DNA of 64,000 bases from Gallaecimonas kandeliae (lineage in GTDB: Bacteria > Pseudomonadota > Gammaproteobacteria > Enterobacterales > Gallaecimonadaceae). Numbering within the stretch: the stretch's first letter is position 1; the number at the start of each line of letters is the position of its first letter. A program made the translations under genes and the position numbers. The notes beneath the pieces were generated by a model that ran no database searches, was not told the DNA's origin, and was given only the letters and a program-made list of their open reading frames with translations. The stretch is taken from positions 3,533,501 to 3,597,500 of the forward strand of contig NZ_CP118480.1 of assembly GCF_030450055.1 (NCBI RefSeq). Reading direction: 5' to 3'. This document shows positions 1 through 8,660 of the stretch, piece by piece.

Positions 1-1
1 G

Positions 2-880
2 CAGGGCGAGCTGGAACGCCAGCAGATCCAGGCCAAGCGCCAGACCCTGGAAAACCAGCAAGCCGCCGATCTCGCCAAGGTGGACCTGGAAGCGGCGGAC
101 CGCGAGATGCGCCGCGCCGAACAGTCCTGGAAGAAGCAGGTGATAAGCCAGATCGACTACGAGAAGGCCAAGGACGAGCTGGCCCGTGCCAAGCTGCGCG
201 CCCGCCAGAGCCAGCAGAACGCCGAGCTGGGCACAGAGATGTCCGCCTTCGAGACCAAGAACCTCAAGCTGCAGGTGGAACACCAGTCGCTGCAGGTGGC
301 CGAGCTGCAACGCCAGAGCGATGAGCTCAGCGTCCGCTCCCCCGTGGCCGGCATGGTCGGCAACCTGGCCCTGAACCAAAAATCCTCCGTCACCGCCCAC
401 CAGGCGCTGCTCACCGTCGTCGACCTGTCCAGCTTCGAAGTGGAAGTGCAGGTGCCGGACAACTACGCCGACGACCTGGGCCTGGCCATGCCGGTGGTGG
501 TCAACGTCAACGGCAATGACTGGCAGGGCGAAGTGGCCGCCATCAGCCCCGAAGTCATCGGCAACCAGGTTACGGCGCGGCTGCGCTTCAAGGGCCAGAG
601 CCCCGGCAACCTGCGCCAGAACCAACACCTGACCGCCCGCATCCTGCTGGAAAGCCGCAACCAGGTGCTGGCCCTGCCCAGGGGCGCCTTCGTGGACGCA
701 GACGGCGGCCGCTACGCCTTCAAGCTGGACGGCAACAAGGCAATCCGTACCCCCATACGCCTGGGCGCCATGGGCCTCAAGCAGGTGGAGATCCTCGAAG
801 GCCTCAAGGCCGGCGACACCATCATCATTTCCGACACCAGCCGCTTCAAGAAGGCGGACACACTCCTGATCACCGAATAA
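2..880 (+). CDS. HlyD/MacA-type periplasmic adaptor subunit (5' truncated)
   Basis: The frame is open to the window edge, so the N-terminus is missing; a GTG at 80 is only an internal codon. The first ~100 visible residues are charged and Gln/Ala rich, typical of the coiled-coil hairpin of membrane-fusion proteins. The lipoyl half-motif SPVAGMVGNL follows, then beta-barrel and membrane-proximal segments. Such adaptors sit in the periplasm and link an inner-membrane ABC or RND pump to an outer-membrane channel. The gene is 13 bp upstream of an ABC ATPase and two MacB-like permeases, so a tripartite ABC pump is the natural reading. Substrate is unknown. Confidence 0.9.
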   Translation, partial: QGELERQQIQAKRQTLENQQAADLAKVDLEAADREMRRAEQSWKKQVISQIDYEKAKDELARAKLRARQSQQNAELGTEMSAFETKNLKLQVEHQSLQVAELQRQSDELSVRSPVAGMVGNLALNQKSSVTAHQALLTVVDLSSFEVEVQVPDNYADDLGLAMPVVVNVNGNDWQGEVAAISPEVIGNQVTARLRFKGQSPGNLRQNQHLTARILLESRNQVLALPRGAFVDADGGRYAFKLDGNKAIRTPIRLGAMGLKQVEILEGLKAGDTIIISDTSRFKKADTLLITE

Positions 881-893
881 GAGGGACATAACC

Positions 894-1583
894 ATGTTGC
901 AGATGGACCAGATCCGTAAGATCTACCGCACCGAGATGATTGAAACCCACGCCCTGCGCGACTTCAGCCTGGAGGTGAAGGAAGGGGAGTTCGTGGCCGT
1001 CACTGGGCCTTCCGGCTCCGGCAAGACCACCTTCCTCAACACCGCCGGCCTGCTGGAAAGCTTCGACGGCGGCAAGTACATGCTGGACGGGGTGGACGTG
1101 TCCAACCTCAGCGACAGCGATCGCTCACGCCTGCGCAACGAGAAGATCGGCTTCATCTTCCAGGGCTTCAACCTGATCCCCGACCTCAACCTCTTCGACA
1201 ACGTCGACGTGCCCCTGCGCTACCGCGGCTTTGGCGCCAAGGAACGCAAGGCCCGCATCGAGGACGCCCTGGAGCGGGTCGGCCTGGCCGCCCGCCGCCA
1301 CCACCTGCCGTCCCAGCTGTCCGGCGGCCAGCAGCAGCGCGTCGCCATAGCCCGGGCCCTGGCCGGCAAGCCCGCCTTCCTGCTGGCGGACGAACCCACA
1401 GGTAACCTGGACTCCATGATGGCCCGCCAGGTGATGGAGCTGCTCGAGACCATCAACCAGGCCGGCACCACCATCGTCATGGTCACCCACGACCCGGATC
1501 TGGCCCGCCGCGCCCAGCGCAACATCCAGATCGTCGACGGCCAGGTGTCCGATTTCGCCTTCGACCAGGCCCGCCGCGCCTGA
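894..1583 (+). CDS. ABC transporter ATP-binding protein, MacB/LolD type
   Basis: A 229-residue nucleotide-binding subunit. Walker A is GPSGSGKTT (about residues 39-47), the signature is LSGGQQQRVAIARAL, Walker B is [11 protein letters not shown] and the switch His is in VTHD. These match the family that drives MacB, LolCDE and FtsX-like permeases. It would hydrolyse ATP on the cytoplasmic face for the two permeases directly downstream (10 bp gap). Start ATG is preceded by a purine-rich stretch (AGAGGGACATAACC). Family is certain; substrate is not. Confidence 0.95.
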   Translation: MLQMDQIRKIYRTEMIETHALRDFSLEVKEGEFVAVTGPSGSGKTTFLNTAGLLESFDGGKYMLDGVDVSNLSDSDRSRLRNEKIGFIFQGFNLIPDLNLFDNVDVPLRYRGFGAKERKARIEDALERVGLAARRHHLPSQLSGGQQQRVAIARALAGKPAFLLADEPTGNLDSMMARQVMELLETINQAGTTIVMVTHDPDLARRAQRNIQIVDGQVSDFAFDQARRA

Positions 1584-1593
1584 GGAGCTGACC

Positions 1594-2916
1594 ATGTTTG
1601 CCTACTATTTCCGACTGGCCTGGCTGTCCATCCGCAAGACCCCGGTGATGTCCGCCCTGATGGTGCTGGCCATCGCCGTGGGAGTGGGTGTGGCCATGAC
1701 CACCCTGACCCTCCAGTACATGATGTCCAAGAACCCGCTGAGCGATAAGAACGGCGTGCTCTACGCCGTGCAGCTGGATGCCTGGGGCCCGGACAACCCC
1801 TACAGCAACACCGCCAACCAGTTGCCTGACCTGCTCACCTACCAGGACGCCACCGCCCTGTTGCGCTCCGACATACCGGTGCGCCAGGCCGCCATGCACC
1901 GCTTCGGCGGCGCCGTCCAGGTCCCCAACAGCGACATTCCCGCCTACCTGGCCGACGCCAGGGTCACGGGCCGGGACTTCTTCGGCCTCTTCAAGGTGCC
2001 CTTCCTCTTCGGCGGCCCCTGGAGCAAGGACGCCGACACCCAGCCCACTTTCCAGGTGGTGCTGGGCAAGGCCCTCAACGACCGCCTTTTCCACGGCGAC
2101 AACAGCGTCGGCCGCACCATGCTGATGGACGGCAAGCCCTTCACAGTGGTCGGCGTCATCGACAACTGGGAGATGACCCCCAAGGTCTACGACGTCTCCA
2201 ACGGCGCCCTCAACGACGTCGAAGAGATGTACATGCCCTTCGGCCTGCACCGCACCCTGAAGATCGACACCTGGGGCAACACCAACGGCTGGAAGCACGA
2301 GGACCTGAACACCTACGAGGGCTTCCTGGGCTCGGAGCTGGCCTGGCTGGAATTCTGGGTGGAGCTGCCAGATGCCGAGGCCAAGGCCCGTTACGAGCAG
2401 TTCCTGACCGCCTACATAGCCCAGCAAAAGGCCCACGGCCGCTTCCCAAGCAAGCGTACCCCCAGCTTTGCCCTCAGCCATCCCGATGAGTGGATGAAGA
2501 TCAACCAGGTGGTCAGCAATGACAGCAGGGCCCTGAGCCTCTTGAGCCTGGCCTTCCTGCTGGTGTGCGTCATCAACACCGTCGCCCTGCTGCTGGCCAA
2601 GTTCCTGCGCAAGGCCCCCGAGGCAGGGGTACGTCGGGCCCTGGGTGCCAGCCGCGGCGCCATCTTCGCCCAGCACCTCATCGAGAGCGGTTGCATCGGC
2701 CTGATGGGCGGCGTCCTGGGCATAGGCCTGACCCTGCTCGGCCTGACCAGCCTGGATCACCTGATCCCCGGCCAGGTGGACAAGGTGGCCCGCATGGACT
2801 GGGTGATGCTGTTGGCCGCCGTCGGCCTAGCCATCCTCGCCAGCCTGCTGGCCGGCCTCTACCCTGCCTGGCGCGTCGGCCGTACCAACCCCGCCTATTA
2901 CCTCAAGACCCAGTAA
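1594..2916 (+). CDS. ABC transporter permease, MacB/FtsX fold (first)
   Basis: A 440-residue permease. One N-terminal membrane helix (about 17-38, MSALMVLAIAVGVGVAMT) is followed by a ~250-residue periplasmic domain like MacB_PCD. Three C-terminal helices form the FtsX domain (about 310-335, 362-385, 400-425), with the coupling segment EAGVRRALGAS typical of the family. It has no fused ATPase, unlike MacB itself, so it uses the separate subunit upstream. With the second permease it probably forms a heterodimer. RBS GAGGAG lies 5 bp before ATG. Confidence 0.93.
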   Translation: MFAYYFRLAWLSIRKTPVMSALMVLAIAVGVGVAMTTLTLQYMMSKNPLSDKNGVLYAVQLDAWGPDNPYSNTANQLPDLLTYQDATALLRSDIPVRQAAMHRFGGAVQVPNSDIPAYLADARVTGRDFFGLFKVPFLFGGPWSKDADTQPTFQVVLGKALNDRLFHGDNSVGRTMLMDGKPFTVVGVIDNWEMTPKVYDVSNGALNDVEEMYMPFGLHRTLKIDTWGNTNGWKHEDLNTYEGFLGSELAWLEFWVELPDAEAKARYEQFLTAYIAQQKAHGRFPSKRTPSFALSHPDEWMKINQVVSNDSRALSLLSLAFLLVCVINTVALLLAKFLRKAPEAGVRRALGASRGAIFAQHLIESGCIGLMGGVLGIGLTLLGLTSLDHLIPGQVDKVARMDWVMLLAAVGLAILASLLAGLYPAWRVGRTNPAYYLKTQ

Positions 2917-2927
2917 GGAGAAGGATC

Positions 2928-4139
2928 ATGTGGCATACAGGCCCCATACTGCGCGCCCTGTGGCGCAACAAGGTCGGCGCCCTGCTGGTCGTCATCCAGA
3001 TGGCCCTGACCCTGGCCATCGTCAGCAACGCCCTGACCATCATCGACCAACGCCAGGCCCTGATAGCCAGGCCCACCGGCATGGCCGACAGCGAGCTGTT
3101 CAGCCTCAACGCCTACCCCAGCGTCAAGCAGCCCCTGGACCAGGGCAAGGTGCAGCAGGATCTCGACAAGATCCGCGAGCTGCCGGGCGTTATCGACGCC
3201 ACCCTCATCAACCAGATCCCCATGTCCGGCAGCGGCTCCTCCTCCGGCTTCCGCACCGCCGACGCAAATCCGGACGGCCAGCATGTCCCCGCCGCCGTAT
3301 TCAACGGCGGCACCAACATCCTCAACGTCATGGGACTCAAGCTGGTCAAGGGCCGCGACTTCACCCCGGCCGATTACCATGTCTCCGCCTACGGTTACAC
3401 CCAGGACGCCCCGGCCGTCATCATCACCCAGCAGCTGGCGGACGAGCTCTTCCCCGGCAAGGACCCGATCGGCCAGTCCATCACCCGCGACAGCGGCCTG
3501 ATGGAAGTGGTAGGGGTGGTGCAGACCATGCTGGGCAGCTGGCCGGAATGGAACCACGCCGGCAACGCCGTCATCACCCCGGACTTCATAACCGACCTGG
3601 TGATACCCCACTACCTGATCCGCACCAAGGCCGGCAGCCGCTCCGAGGTGATGGGCAAGGTGCAGGATCTGCTGCTCAAGGTCGATCCCAACAGGGTGAT
3701 ACTGACGGTGCGCACCATGGACGAGTGGAAACACAGGGTCTACGCCCAGGACATCGTCATGGTGGGTGTGCTCAAGGCCTGCATCACCATACTGGCGATG
3801 ATCACCGCGCTCGGCATCACAGGCCTGACGGTGTTCTGGGTCAACCAGCGCCGCAAGCAGGTGGGCACCCGCCGCGCCCTGGGGGCCACCAAGGCGGCCA
3901 TAGTGCGCTACTTCCTGGTGGAGAACGGCATCATCTCGGTGGTGGCCACCCTGGTGGGCACAGGCCTTGCCCTGGCATTGAACCGGCTTCTGGTGCAGCA
4001 TTACCAGCTGCCGGCCCTGCCCCTGGGCTACCTCCTTGGCTCCCTTGGCGCCCTGGTGGTGCTGGGCCAGCTGTCGGCGCTGCTGCCCGCCTTCAAGGCG
4101 GCGCAGATCCCGCCGGCCACGGCCACAAGGAGCGTTTAA
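2928..4139 (+). CDS. ABC transporter permease, MacB/FtsX fold (second)
   Basis: 403 residues from the ATG at 2928, which has AAGGAGAAGG just upstream. A longer in-frame opening back to 2565 overlaps the previous gene and lacks family similarity, so I reject it. Topology repeats that of the preceding permease: one N-terminal helix (about 15-40), a periplasmic domain, and three C-terminal helices with the QVGTRRALGATKAA coupling segment. Two similar but non-identical permeases point to a heterodimeric membrane unit. It sits between the first permease and the two-component genes. Confidence 0.92.
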   Translation: MWHTGPILRALWRNKVGALLVVIQMALTLAIVSNALTIIDQRQALIARPTGMADSELFSLNAYPSVKQPLDQGKVQQDLDKIRELPGVIDATLINQIPMSGSGSSSGFRTADANPDGQHVPAAVFNGGTNILNVMGLKLVKGRDFTPADYHVSAYGYTQDAPAVIITQQLADELFPGKDPIGQSITRDSGLMEVVGVVQTMLGSWPEWNHAGNAVITPDFITDLVIPHYLIRTKAGSRSEVMGKVQDLLLKVDPNRVILTVRTMDEWKHRVYAQDIVMVGVLKACITILAMITALGITGLTVFWVNQRRKQVGTRRALGATKAAIVRYFLVENGIISVVATLVGTGLALALNRLLVQHYQLPALPLGYLLGSLGALVVLGQLSALLPAFKAAQIPPATATRSV

Positions 4140-4148
4140 AAAGGCACT

Positions 4149-5480
4149 ATGGATCGCATTCTCATCATCGATGACAACCCGGCAGTGGGCCTGGCCCTGG
4201 GCCTGCTGCTGAAGGTCAACGGCCTGGAGGCCGAAAGCGTCCTGACCCCCCAGGCCGGCCTGGCAAGGCTGGCCCAGGGGGACATCAGCCTGGTTATCCA
4301 GGACATGAACTTCACCCAGGACACCACCAGCGGCGAAGAGGGCAAGGCCCTCTTCTTCGCCATCCGCGACCAGCACCCTGACCTGCCGATCATACTGCTC
4401 ACCGCCTGGACTGAGCTGGAGACGGCCGTGACCCTGGTCAAGGCCGGCGCCGCCGACTACCAGGGCAAGCCCTGGGACGACACCAAGCTGATCGCCACCG
4501 TCAAGAACCTGCTGGAACTGGCCGAACTGAGCCAGCAGCAGCAGGCCAGCCAGCGCGCCCTCTCCAAACGGCGCCTGGAGCTGGCGGCAAAATTCGACCT
4601 GGCGGGCCTCATCTACCAGTCGGACGCCATGCAGCGGCTGGCGGAGATGGCCACCCAGGTGGCCCGCGCCGAGGTGCCTGTGCTGATCACGGGTCCCAAC
4701 GGCGCCGGCAAGGAAAAAGTGGCCGAGCTCATCCAGCGCAACTCCAGCGCCGCCGGCGGCCCCTTCATCAGGGTCAACGCCGGCGCCCTGCCCCTGGAGC
4801 TGATGGAAGCCGAGCTGTTCGGCGCCGAACCGGGCGCCTATACGGGCCTCACCAAGACCCGCATCGGCCGCTTCGAGGCCGCCGACGGCGGCACCCTCTT
4901 CCTGGACGAGATAGGCAACCTGTCCCTCTCCGGCCAGATGAAGCTGCTGCGGGTGCTGCAGACCGGCGAGTTCGAACGCCTGGGCTCCACCCAGACCCGC
5001 AAGGCCCAGGTGCGGCTGATCTCCGCCACCAACACCGACCTGCCGGTGGCCATCCGCGACGGCAGCTTCCGCGAAGATCTCTACTACCGGCTCAACGTCA
5101 TAGAGCTGCGCCTGCCGCCCCTGCGGGAGCGCCGCGAAGACGTGCTGCCCCTGGCCCGCCACTTCCTGGCCGGCCGCCCCCTGAGCCTGGACGCCTGCCG
5201 GGCCCTGGAGGCCCATGACTGGCCGGGCAACGTCAGGGAGCTGGAAAACTGCCTCAAGCGGGCCGCCCTGCTGGCCCCGGGCGACCACATAGAGGCCGGC
5301 GATCTCAACCTGCCGGCGCCGCGCCTCAGCCGCCCCAGGCCCGCCTTCGAGCCGGACGAGGCCCAGCTGCGCCAGGCCCTGCAGGACGCCCCCTCCATCG
5401 CCGAGGCGGCCCGCAGCCTGGGCTTGTCCCGCCAGGCCCTGTACCGGCGCCTGGAAAAATACGGGATAGCGCCGCCATGA
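4149..5480 (+). CDS. Sigma-54 type response regulator (REC-AAA+-Fis)
   Basis: 443 residues. A receiver domain (about 1-125) has acidic pocket D8/D9, phospho-acceptor D52, T85 and K107. The AAA+ domain (about 150-370) has Walker A GPNGAGKEK and Walker B GTLFLDEIG. A Fis-type helix-turn-helix closes the protein (IAEAARSLGLSRQALYRRLEK). Odd point: the sigma-54 contact loop reads GAYTGL (229-234) instead of the usual GAFTGA, with its last Ala replaced by Leu. The key Thr is kept, so it may still act with RpoN. It lies 10 bp after the pump genes and overlaps its kinase by 4 bp, so it probably controls the pump operon. Confidence 0.93.
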   Translation: MDRILIIDDNPAVGLALGLLLKVNGLEAESVLTPQAGLARLAQGDISLVIQDMNFTQDTTSGEEGKALFFAIRDQHPDLPIILLTAWTELETAVTLVKAGAADYQGKPWDDTKLIATVKNLLELAELSQQQQASQRALSKRRLELAAKFDLAGLIYQSDAMQRLAEMATQVARAEVPVLITGPNGAGKEKVAELIQRNSSAAGGPFIRVNAGALPLELMEAELFGAEPGAYTGLTKTRIGRFEAADGGTLFLDEIGNLSLSGQMKLLRVLQTGEFERLGSTQTRKAQVRLISATNTDLPVAIRDGSFREDLYYRLNVIELRLPPLRERREDVLPLARHFLAGRPLSLDACRALEAHDWPGNVRELENCLKRAALLAPGDHIEAGDLNLPAPRLSRPRPAFEPDEAQLRQALQDAPSIAEAARSLGLSRQALYRRLEKYGIAPP

Positions 5481-6775
5481 CATTGGAAGCCAAACTGTCG
5501 CTGGTGCTGCTGGCCAGCCTGCTGACCCTGGCCGGCAGTTCCGGTCTGCTCTTGGAACTGGGCTGGCCGCCCTGGCTCAGCCTGCAACTGGGGCTGCTGG
5601 CCGCCCTGCTGGCCGGGCTCTTCCTCGGCCGCCTGGTCACGGCCCGCCTCAACCAGGGCCTGGACGCCCTCACCACTGGGCTGCTCAATTTCAAGGACAA
5701 CGACTTCTCGGTGTCCCTGAACTACCGGGGCCATGACGAACTGGCCAGGCTGGCGGCCCTCTACAACGAGTCGGCCATCCGGCTGAGCGCCGAGCGGGCC
5801 CACATCTACCAGCGCGAGCTGATGCTGGATACGGTGCTGCAGAGCTCGCCCATGGCGCTGCTGCTCTGCGACGACAAGGAGCGTATCCTCTACGCCAACC
5901 CCGCCGCCAAGCAGCTGCTGGCCGGCGGCCACGCCATCACGGGGCTGCACCTGGCCGAACTGACGGCCTGCCCCCAGGCCCTGCTGGAAGCCATAGCCGC
6001 CCCCCAGGACGGCCTCTTCACCCTGCCCCAGGAGCCGGACCCGGAGATCTGGCACCTGTCCCGCAGCCGCTTCCAGCTCAACGGCCAGCGCCACCAGCTC
6101 TACCTCTTCAAGCAGCTGACCAGGGAGCTGAGCCGGGCCGAAGTGGGCACCTGGAAGAAGCTCATTCGCGTCATCAGCCACGAGCTCAACAACTCCCTGG
6201 CCCCCATCGCCTCCATGGCCAACACAGGCCGCCAACTGCTGCAGAACCCCGACACCGCCCTGCTGACCCAGATCTTCGACACCATCAGCGAGCGCAGCGA
6301 ACACCTGCACCGCTTCCTCCAGGGCTATGTGCGCTTCGCTAGGCTGCCGAACCCCCGCCAGGAGGTCATCGAATGGCAGCCGCTGCTCTCCAAGCTCCAG
6401 GATCTGGTGCCCTTCCGGGTCCGCGAGGCCCTGCCCTGTGACCACGGCTGGGCCGACCCTGCCCAGCTCACCCAGGTGCTGGTCAACCTCCTGAAGAACG
6501 CCGCCGAGGCCGGCTCTGCCCCCAGGGACACGGAACTGGCCATCCGCCAACAGGGCGGCTGGCACTGCCTGGAGGTCTGCGACAAGGGCAGCGGCATGAG
6601 CGAAGCCGTGCTGACCCAAGCGCTGCTGCCCTTCTATTCCACCAAGAAGGGCGGCACCGGCCTGGGCCTGGCCCTGTGCCGGGAAATCGCCGAGGCCCAC
6701 GGCGGCCGCCTGAGCCTGGAGAACCGGGCGTCGGGGGGATTGAGGGTGAGGATCTGGTTGCCGATGGCGAGTTAG
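5477..6775 (+). CDS. Sensor histidine kinase (NtrY-like)
   Basis: 432 residues, with ATG overlapping the regulator's stop (ATGA). Two hydrophobic N-terminal helices (about 7-24 and 32-52) have almost no periplasmic loop, so sensing may occur in or at the membrane. A HAMP-like linker and a PAS-like region (about 115-220) follow. The H-box carries His235 in SHELNNSLAPI, then N-box VNLLKNAAEA and G-boxes DKGSGM and GTGLGLALC. The family autophosphorylates His and passes phosphate to the partner regulator. Cell-envelope stress or pump substrate is a plausible signal, by context only. A broken copy of its 3' end lies at 9879. Confidence 0.92.
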   Translation: MTLEAKLSLVLLASLLTLAGSSGLLLELGWPPWLSLQLGLLAALLAGLFLGRLVTARLNQGLDALTTGLLNFKDNDFSVSLNYRGHDELARLAALYNESAIRLSAERAHIYQRELMLDTVLQSSPMALLLCDDKERILYANPAAKQLLAGGHAITGLHLAELTACPQALLEAIAAPQDGLFTLPQEPDPEIWHLSRSRFQLNGQRHQLYLFKQLTRELSRAEVGTWKKLIRVISHELNNSLAPIASMANTGRQLLQNPDTALLTQIFDTISERSEHLHRFLQGYVRFARLPNPRQEVIEWQPLLSKLQDLVPFRVREALPCDHGWADPAQLTQVLVNLLKNAAEAGSAPRDTELAIRQQGGWHCLEVCDKGSGMSEAVLTQALLPFYSTKKGGTGLGLALCREIAEAHGGRLSLENRASGGLRVRIWLPMAS

Positions 6776-6860
6776 GAGAGATTGGCTGGCGCCGCTGGGG
6801 GGAGTTGTTCTGCCTGAGGCTAAGAATGGCGGAGTGCAATTCTCACACTCCTCTTTGATT

Positions 6861-7115
6861 TGATAGTGCATTTATACGCAGGGGGGCGCCCCTGCATGCG
6901 CCCTACTTTCTTGATGGCCAAGAAAGTAGGCGGGGCCTCCCAGGCAAAGAAGCCCCCCCCTGGACGCCGCCCTGCGGGTACCCTCGCCTCCGGTCGTTTG
7001 CCGCAGACCGCTTCATACGCGGGTCCAACCACGTATTCAGCTCTCTCGGCGTCCCTGCCTCGAGTCTGCTCCCACTCCCTACGGCTCGGCGGCTTTAAGG
7101 GGGAAAAGTGGCAGC
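6861..7115 (+). repeat. Dispersed structured repeat, family 1, copy A
   Basis: A non-coding stretch of ~255 bp in the 516-bp gap between the kinase and the AHH gene. It shares an ordered set of blocks with 10018-10262 and, inverted, with 13070-13310: an AT-rich entry, a GC-rich block, a 12-bp hairpin (6902-6913 with 6919-6930), then GGTCG, CATACGCG and a TCCCTGCCTCG-type block. The hairpin sequence differs between copies but pairing is kept. No ORF in it looks real. The rest of the gap (7116-7291) shows only a probable promoter/leader. Confidence 0.75.
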
Positions 7116-7291
7116 TTTGTTTTGGTTTGAGTCCCAAGGATGGACGTCCCCTTCAACGTGAAAAAGGCAGACGAAGCAGCCACCAGTCTGTGGCTGGGCA
7201 CTTTCACAAATGCTGTATCAGCTAAGGGCTGTTGCAATGATTGGATGGTGAGGTATGTTCTTTGCACCTATATGTGACGCAAGGATGCATC

Positions 7292-8062
7292 ATGACTTAT
7301 CCCTACAAGCCGTTAGCGGCCCCGGTAAGGCCAGAGAACCCTACCCCGCTCGAACTCGCCATTTACCAGTTTGAAAAGAGATGCGCCGAGTACCACTCCA
7401 AGGAGCGGGCACAAAAAGTAGCCAATCTTTCACCAAAAGAACAAGCCAAGTTCAGCGAAAACCAACGATTGGAATGGGAGCATCTTCAGAACCTGAAAGC
7501 GGCCCTGATAGCTCACGACATAGCGACACCTGCTAAGCAGCCCTTGGCCGACTACCGCCAGGCAGTCACAAACAAAACGCTGACAGAGCGTCTCCAAGAG
7601 CCACATCACCCTCCAAAAGTACTTGCCAGAAACTTGGAAGCCGACGGCGACCCTCAGCCGAGCCCTCGATATGCACCGCATCACATCATTATGGGCAAAG
7701 GCCGGTACAGAAAACCTTTGATGTCCGCCGCCAGGCTTAATCTGCATTTACATGGTGTTGGTATCAACGACTCTGTAAATGGCGTTTGGCTAGTACACAA
7801 CCGAGCAGAGTCAGAACTGTGGAGAACTGATAATTCCACCGGGGAAAAACCCAAGCACTGGGCAACACCAGATGCACCGGTCCACCTTCCGATCCATACC
7901 TACAACTACGAAACCTGGATTTACTCCCAGTTTGGACCAAGGGGAATACCTAAAGAGTCCTTCCTCAGATCTCTGAAGACAGTTAAAGTTCAATTGAAAA
8001 CAGGTGCTTACCCACAGATGATAGAGGAACGCCCAAGCAAAGACTGGGATGGTAAAGCATGA
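7292..8062 (+). CDS. AHH-family (HNH/Endo VII fold) nuclease, likely toxin
   Basis: 256 residues from ATG 7292, chosen because AAGG stands 9 bp upstream; an ATG at 7241 has no ribosome site. The C-terminal half has PHHII and later NLHLHGVGINDSVNGVWL, the arrangement of the AHH subfamily of HNH nucleases used as toxin tips. The first ~110 residues are charged and helical, with no signal peptide and no recognisable secretion or PAAR/VgrG domain, so the delivery route is unknown. It overlaps the next gene by 4 bp, the pattern of toxin followed by immunity. GC is well below the flanking core genes. Confidence 0.75.
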   Translation: MTYPYKPLAAPVRPENPTPLELAIYQFEKRCAEYHSKERAQKVANLSPKEQAKFSENQRLEWEHLQNLKAALIAHDIATPAKQPLADYRQAVTNKTLTERLQEPHHPPKVLARNLEADGDPQPSPRYAPHHIIMGKGRYRKPLMSAARLNLHLHGVGINDSVNGVWLVHNRAESELWRTDNSTGEKPKHWATPDAPVHLPIHTYNYETWIYSQFGPRGIPKESFLRSLKTVKVQLKTGAYPQMIEERPSKDWDGKA

Positions 8063-8622
8063 TCTATAAACTGATGGAACTTCCCTACCATTACAAAAGT
8101 CTGGATCTCGACATGCTGACTCTGTTTGAGAAGGTAGGGAGTGAAAAACTGGGGCTAAAAATATTCCAGCAGTCAGATACAAACCTCTCTCTTGTAGAGG
8201 ACTGGGTACCCTTTGACTGTAGCCTGTTTGAAATGCCTGAAGCAGAAGCTTTGCAAAAGCCAGATATCTTTCTCTGGTTGGATATCTATCTGGTCCTGAA
8301 CAAAAAGGCTTATGATACCTTAGCGCCCTCCTTAAATAACTTTGGCGAGTTCCTGCCACTAACTGTAAATGGTGAGCCTCACCACCTATTCAACTGCCTG
8401 ATATTTGGTCAGGAGAATGAGGCTAAAACGACTTATAAATACGATGCCGGTATCCCGACAGGACTAACACATTTGGAGTTTGTCGAAGAGGATAAGATCC
8501 TATTTAAATCCCAGATTAGTTTTTGTGGAAGTCTGTTCTGCAACGATAACTTCAAGATGCTCTGCGAAGAGAGCTTCATCAAGGGGCTGAGATTTGAAGA
8601 AAACTTGCTAACAGCCTTTTAG
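8059..8622 (+). CDS. imm11/DUF1629-like putative immunity protein
   Basis: 187 residues; ATG overlaps the stop of the AHH gene (ATGA), so the two are translationally coupled. It starts MIYKLMELP and has a mid-protein pattern (LVLNKKAYDTLAPSLNNFGEFLPL) like imm11/DUF1629 proteins, which often follow polymorphic toxin nucleases. It would bind and neutralise the upstream nuclease in the cytoplasm. It has no membrane helix or signal peptide. Family assignment is from memory of the pattern. Low GC supports recent transfer with its partner. Confidence 0.65.
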   Translation: MIYKLMELPYHYKSLDLDMLTLFEKVGSEKLGLKIFQQSDTNLSLVEDWVPFDCSLFEMPEAEALQKPDIFLWLDIYLVLNKKAYDTLAPSLNNFGEFLPLTVNGEPHHLFNCLIFGQENEAKTTYKYDAGIPTGLTHLEFVEEDKILFKSQISFCGSLFCNDNFKMLCEESFIKGLRFEENLLTAF

Positions 8623-8660
8623 ATATCACCGGCATTCAGAACAAATACCACATCGAACCG

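Noticed and set aside
2565-2927. N-terminal extension of the second permease
   Set aside because: It overlaps the first permease in another frame and is Arg/Pro rich; a good ribosome site precedes the ATG at 2928.
2898-5483. 861-codon minus-strand frame opposite the permease and regulator genes
   Set aside because: Gly/Gln/Val-rich product without any family motif, a usual shadow in GC-rich DNA; the plus-strand genes are clear.
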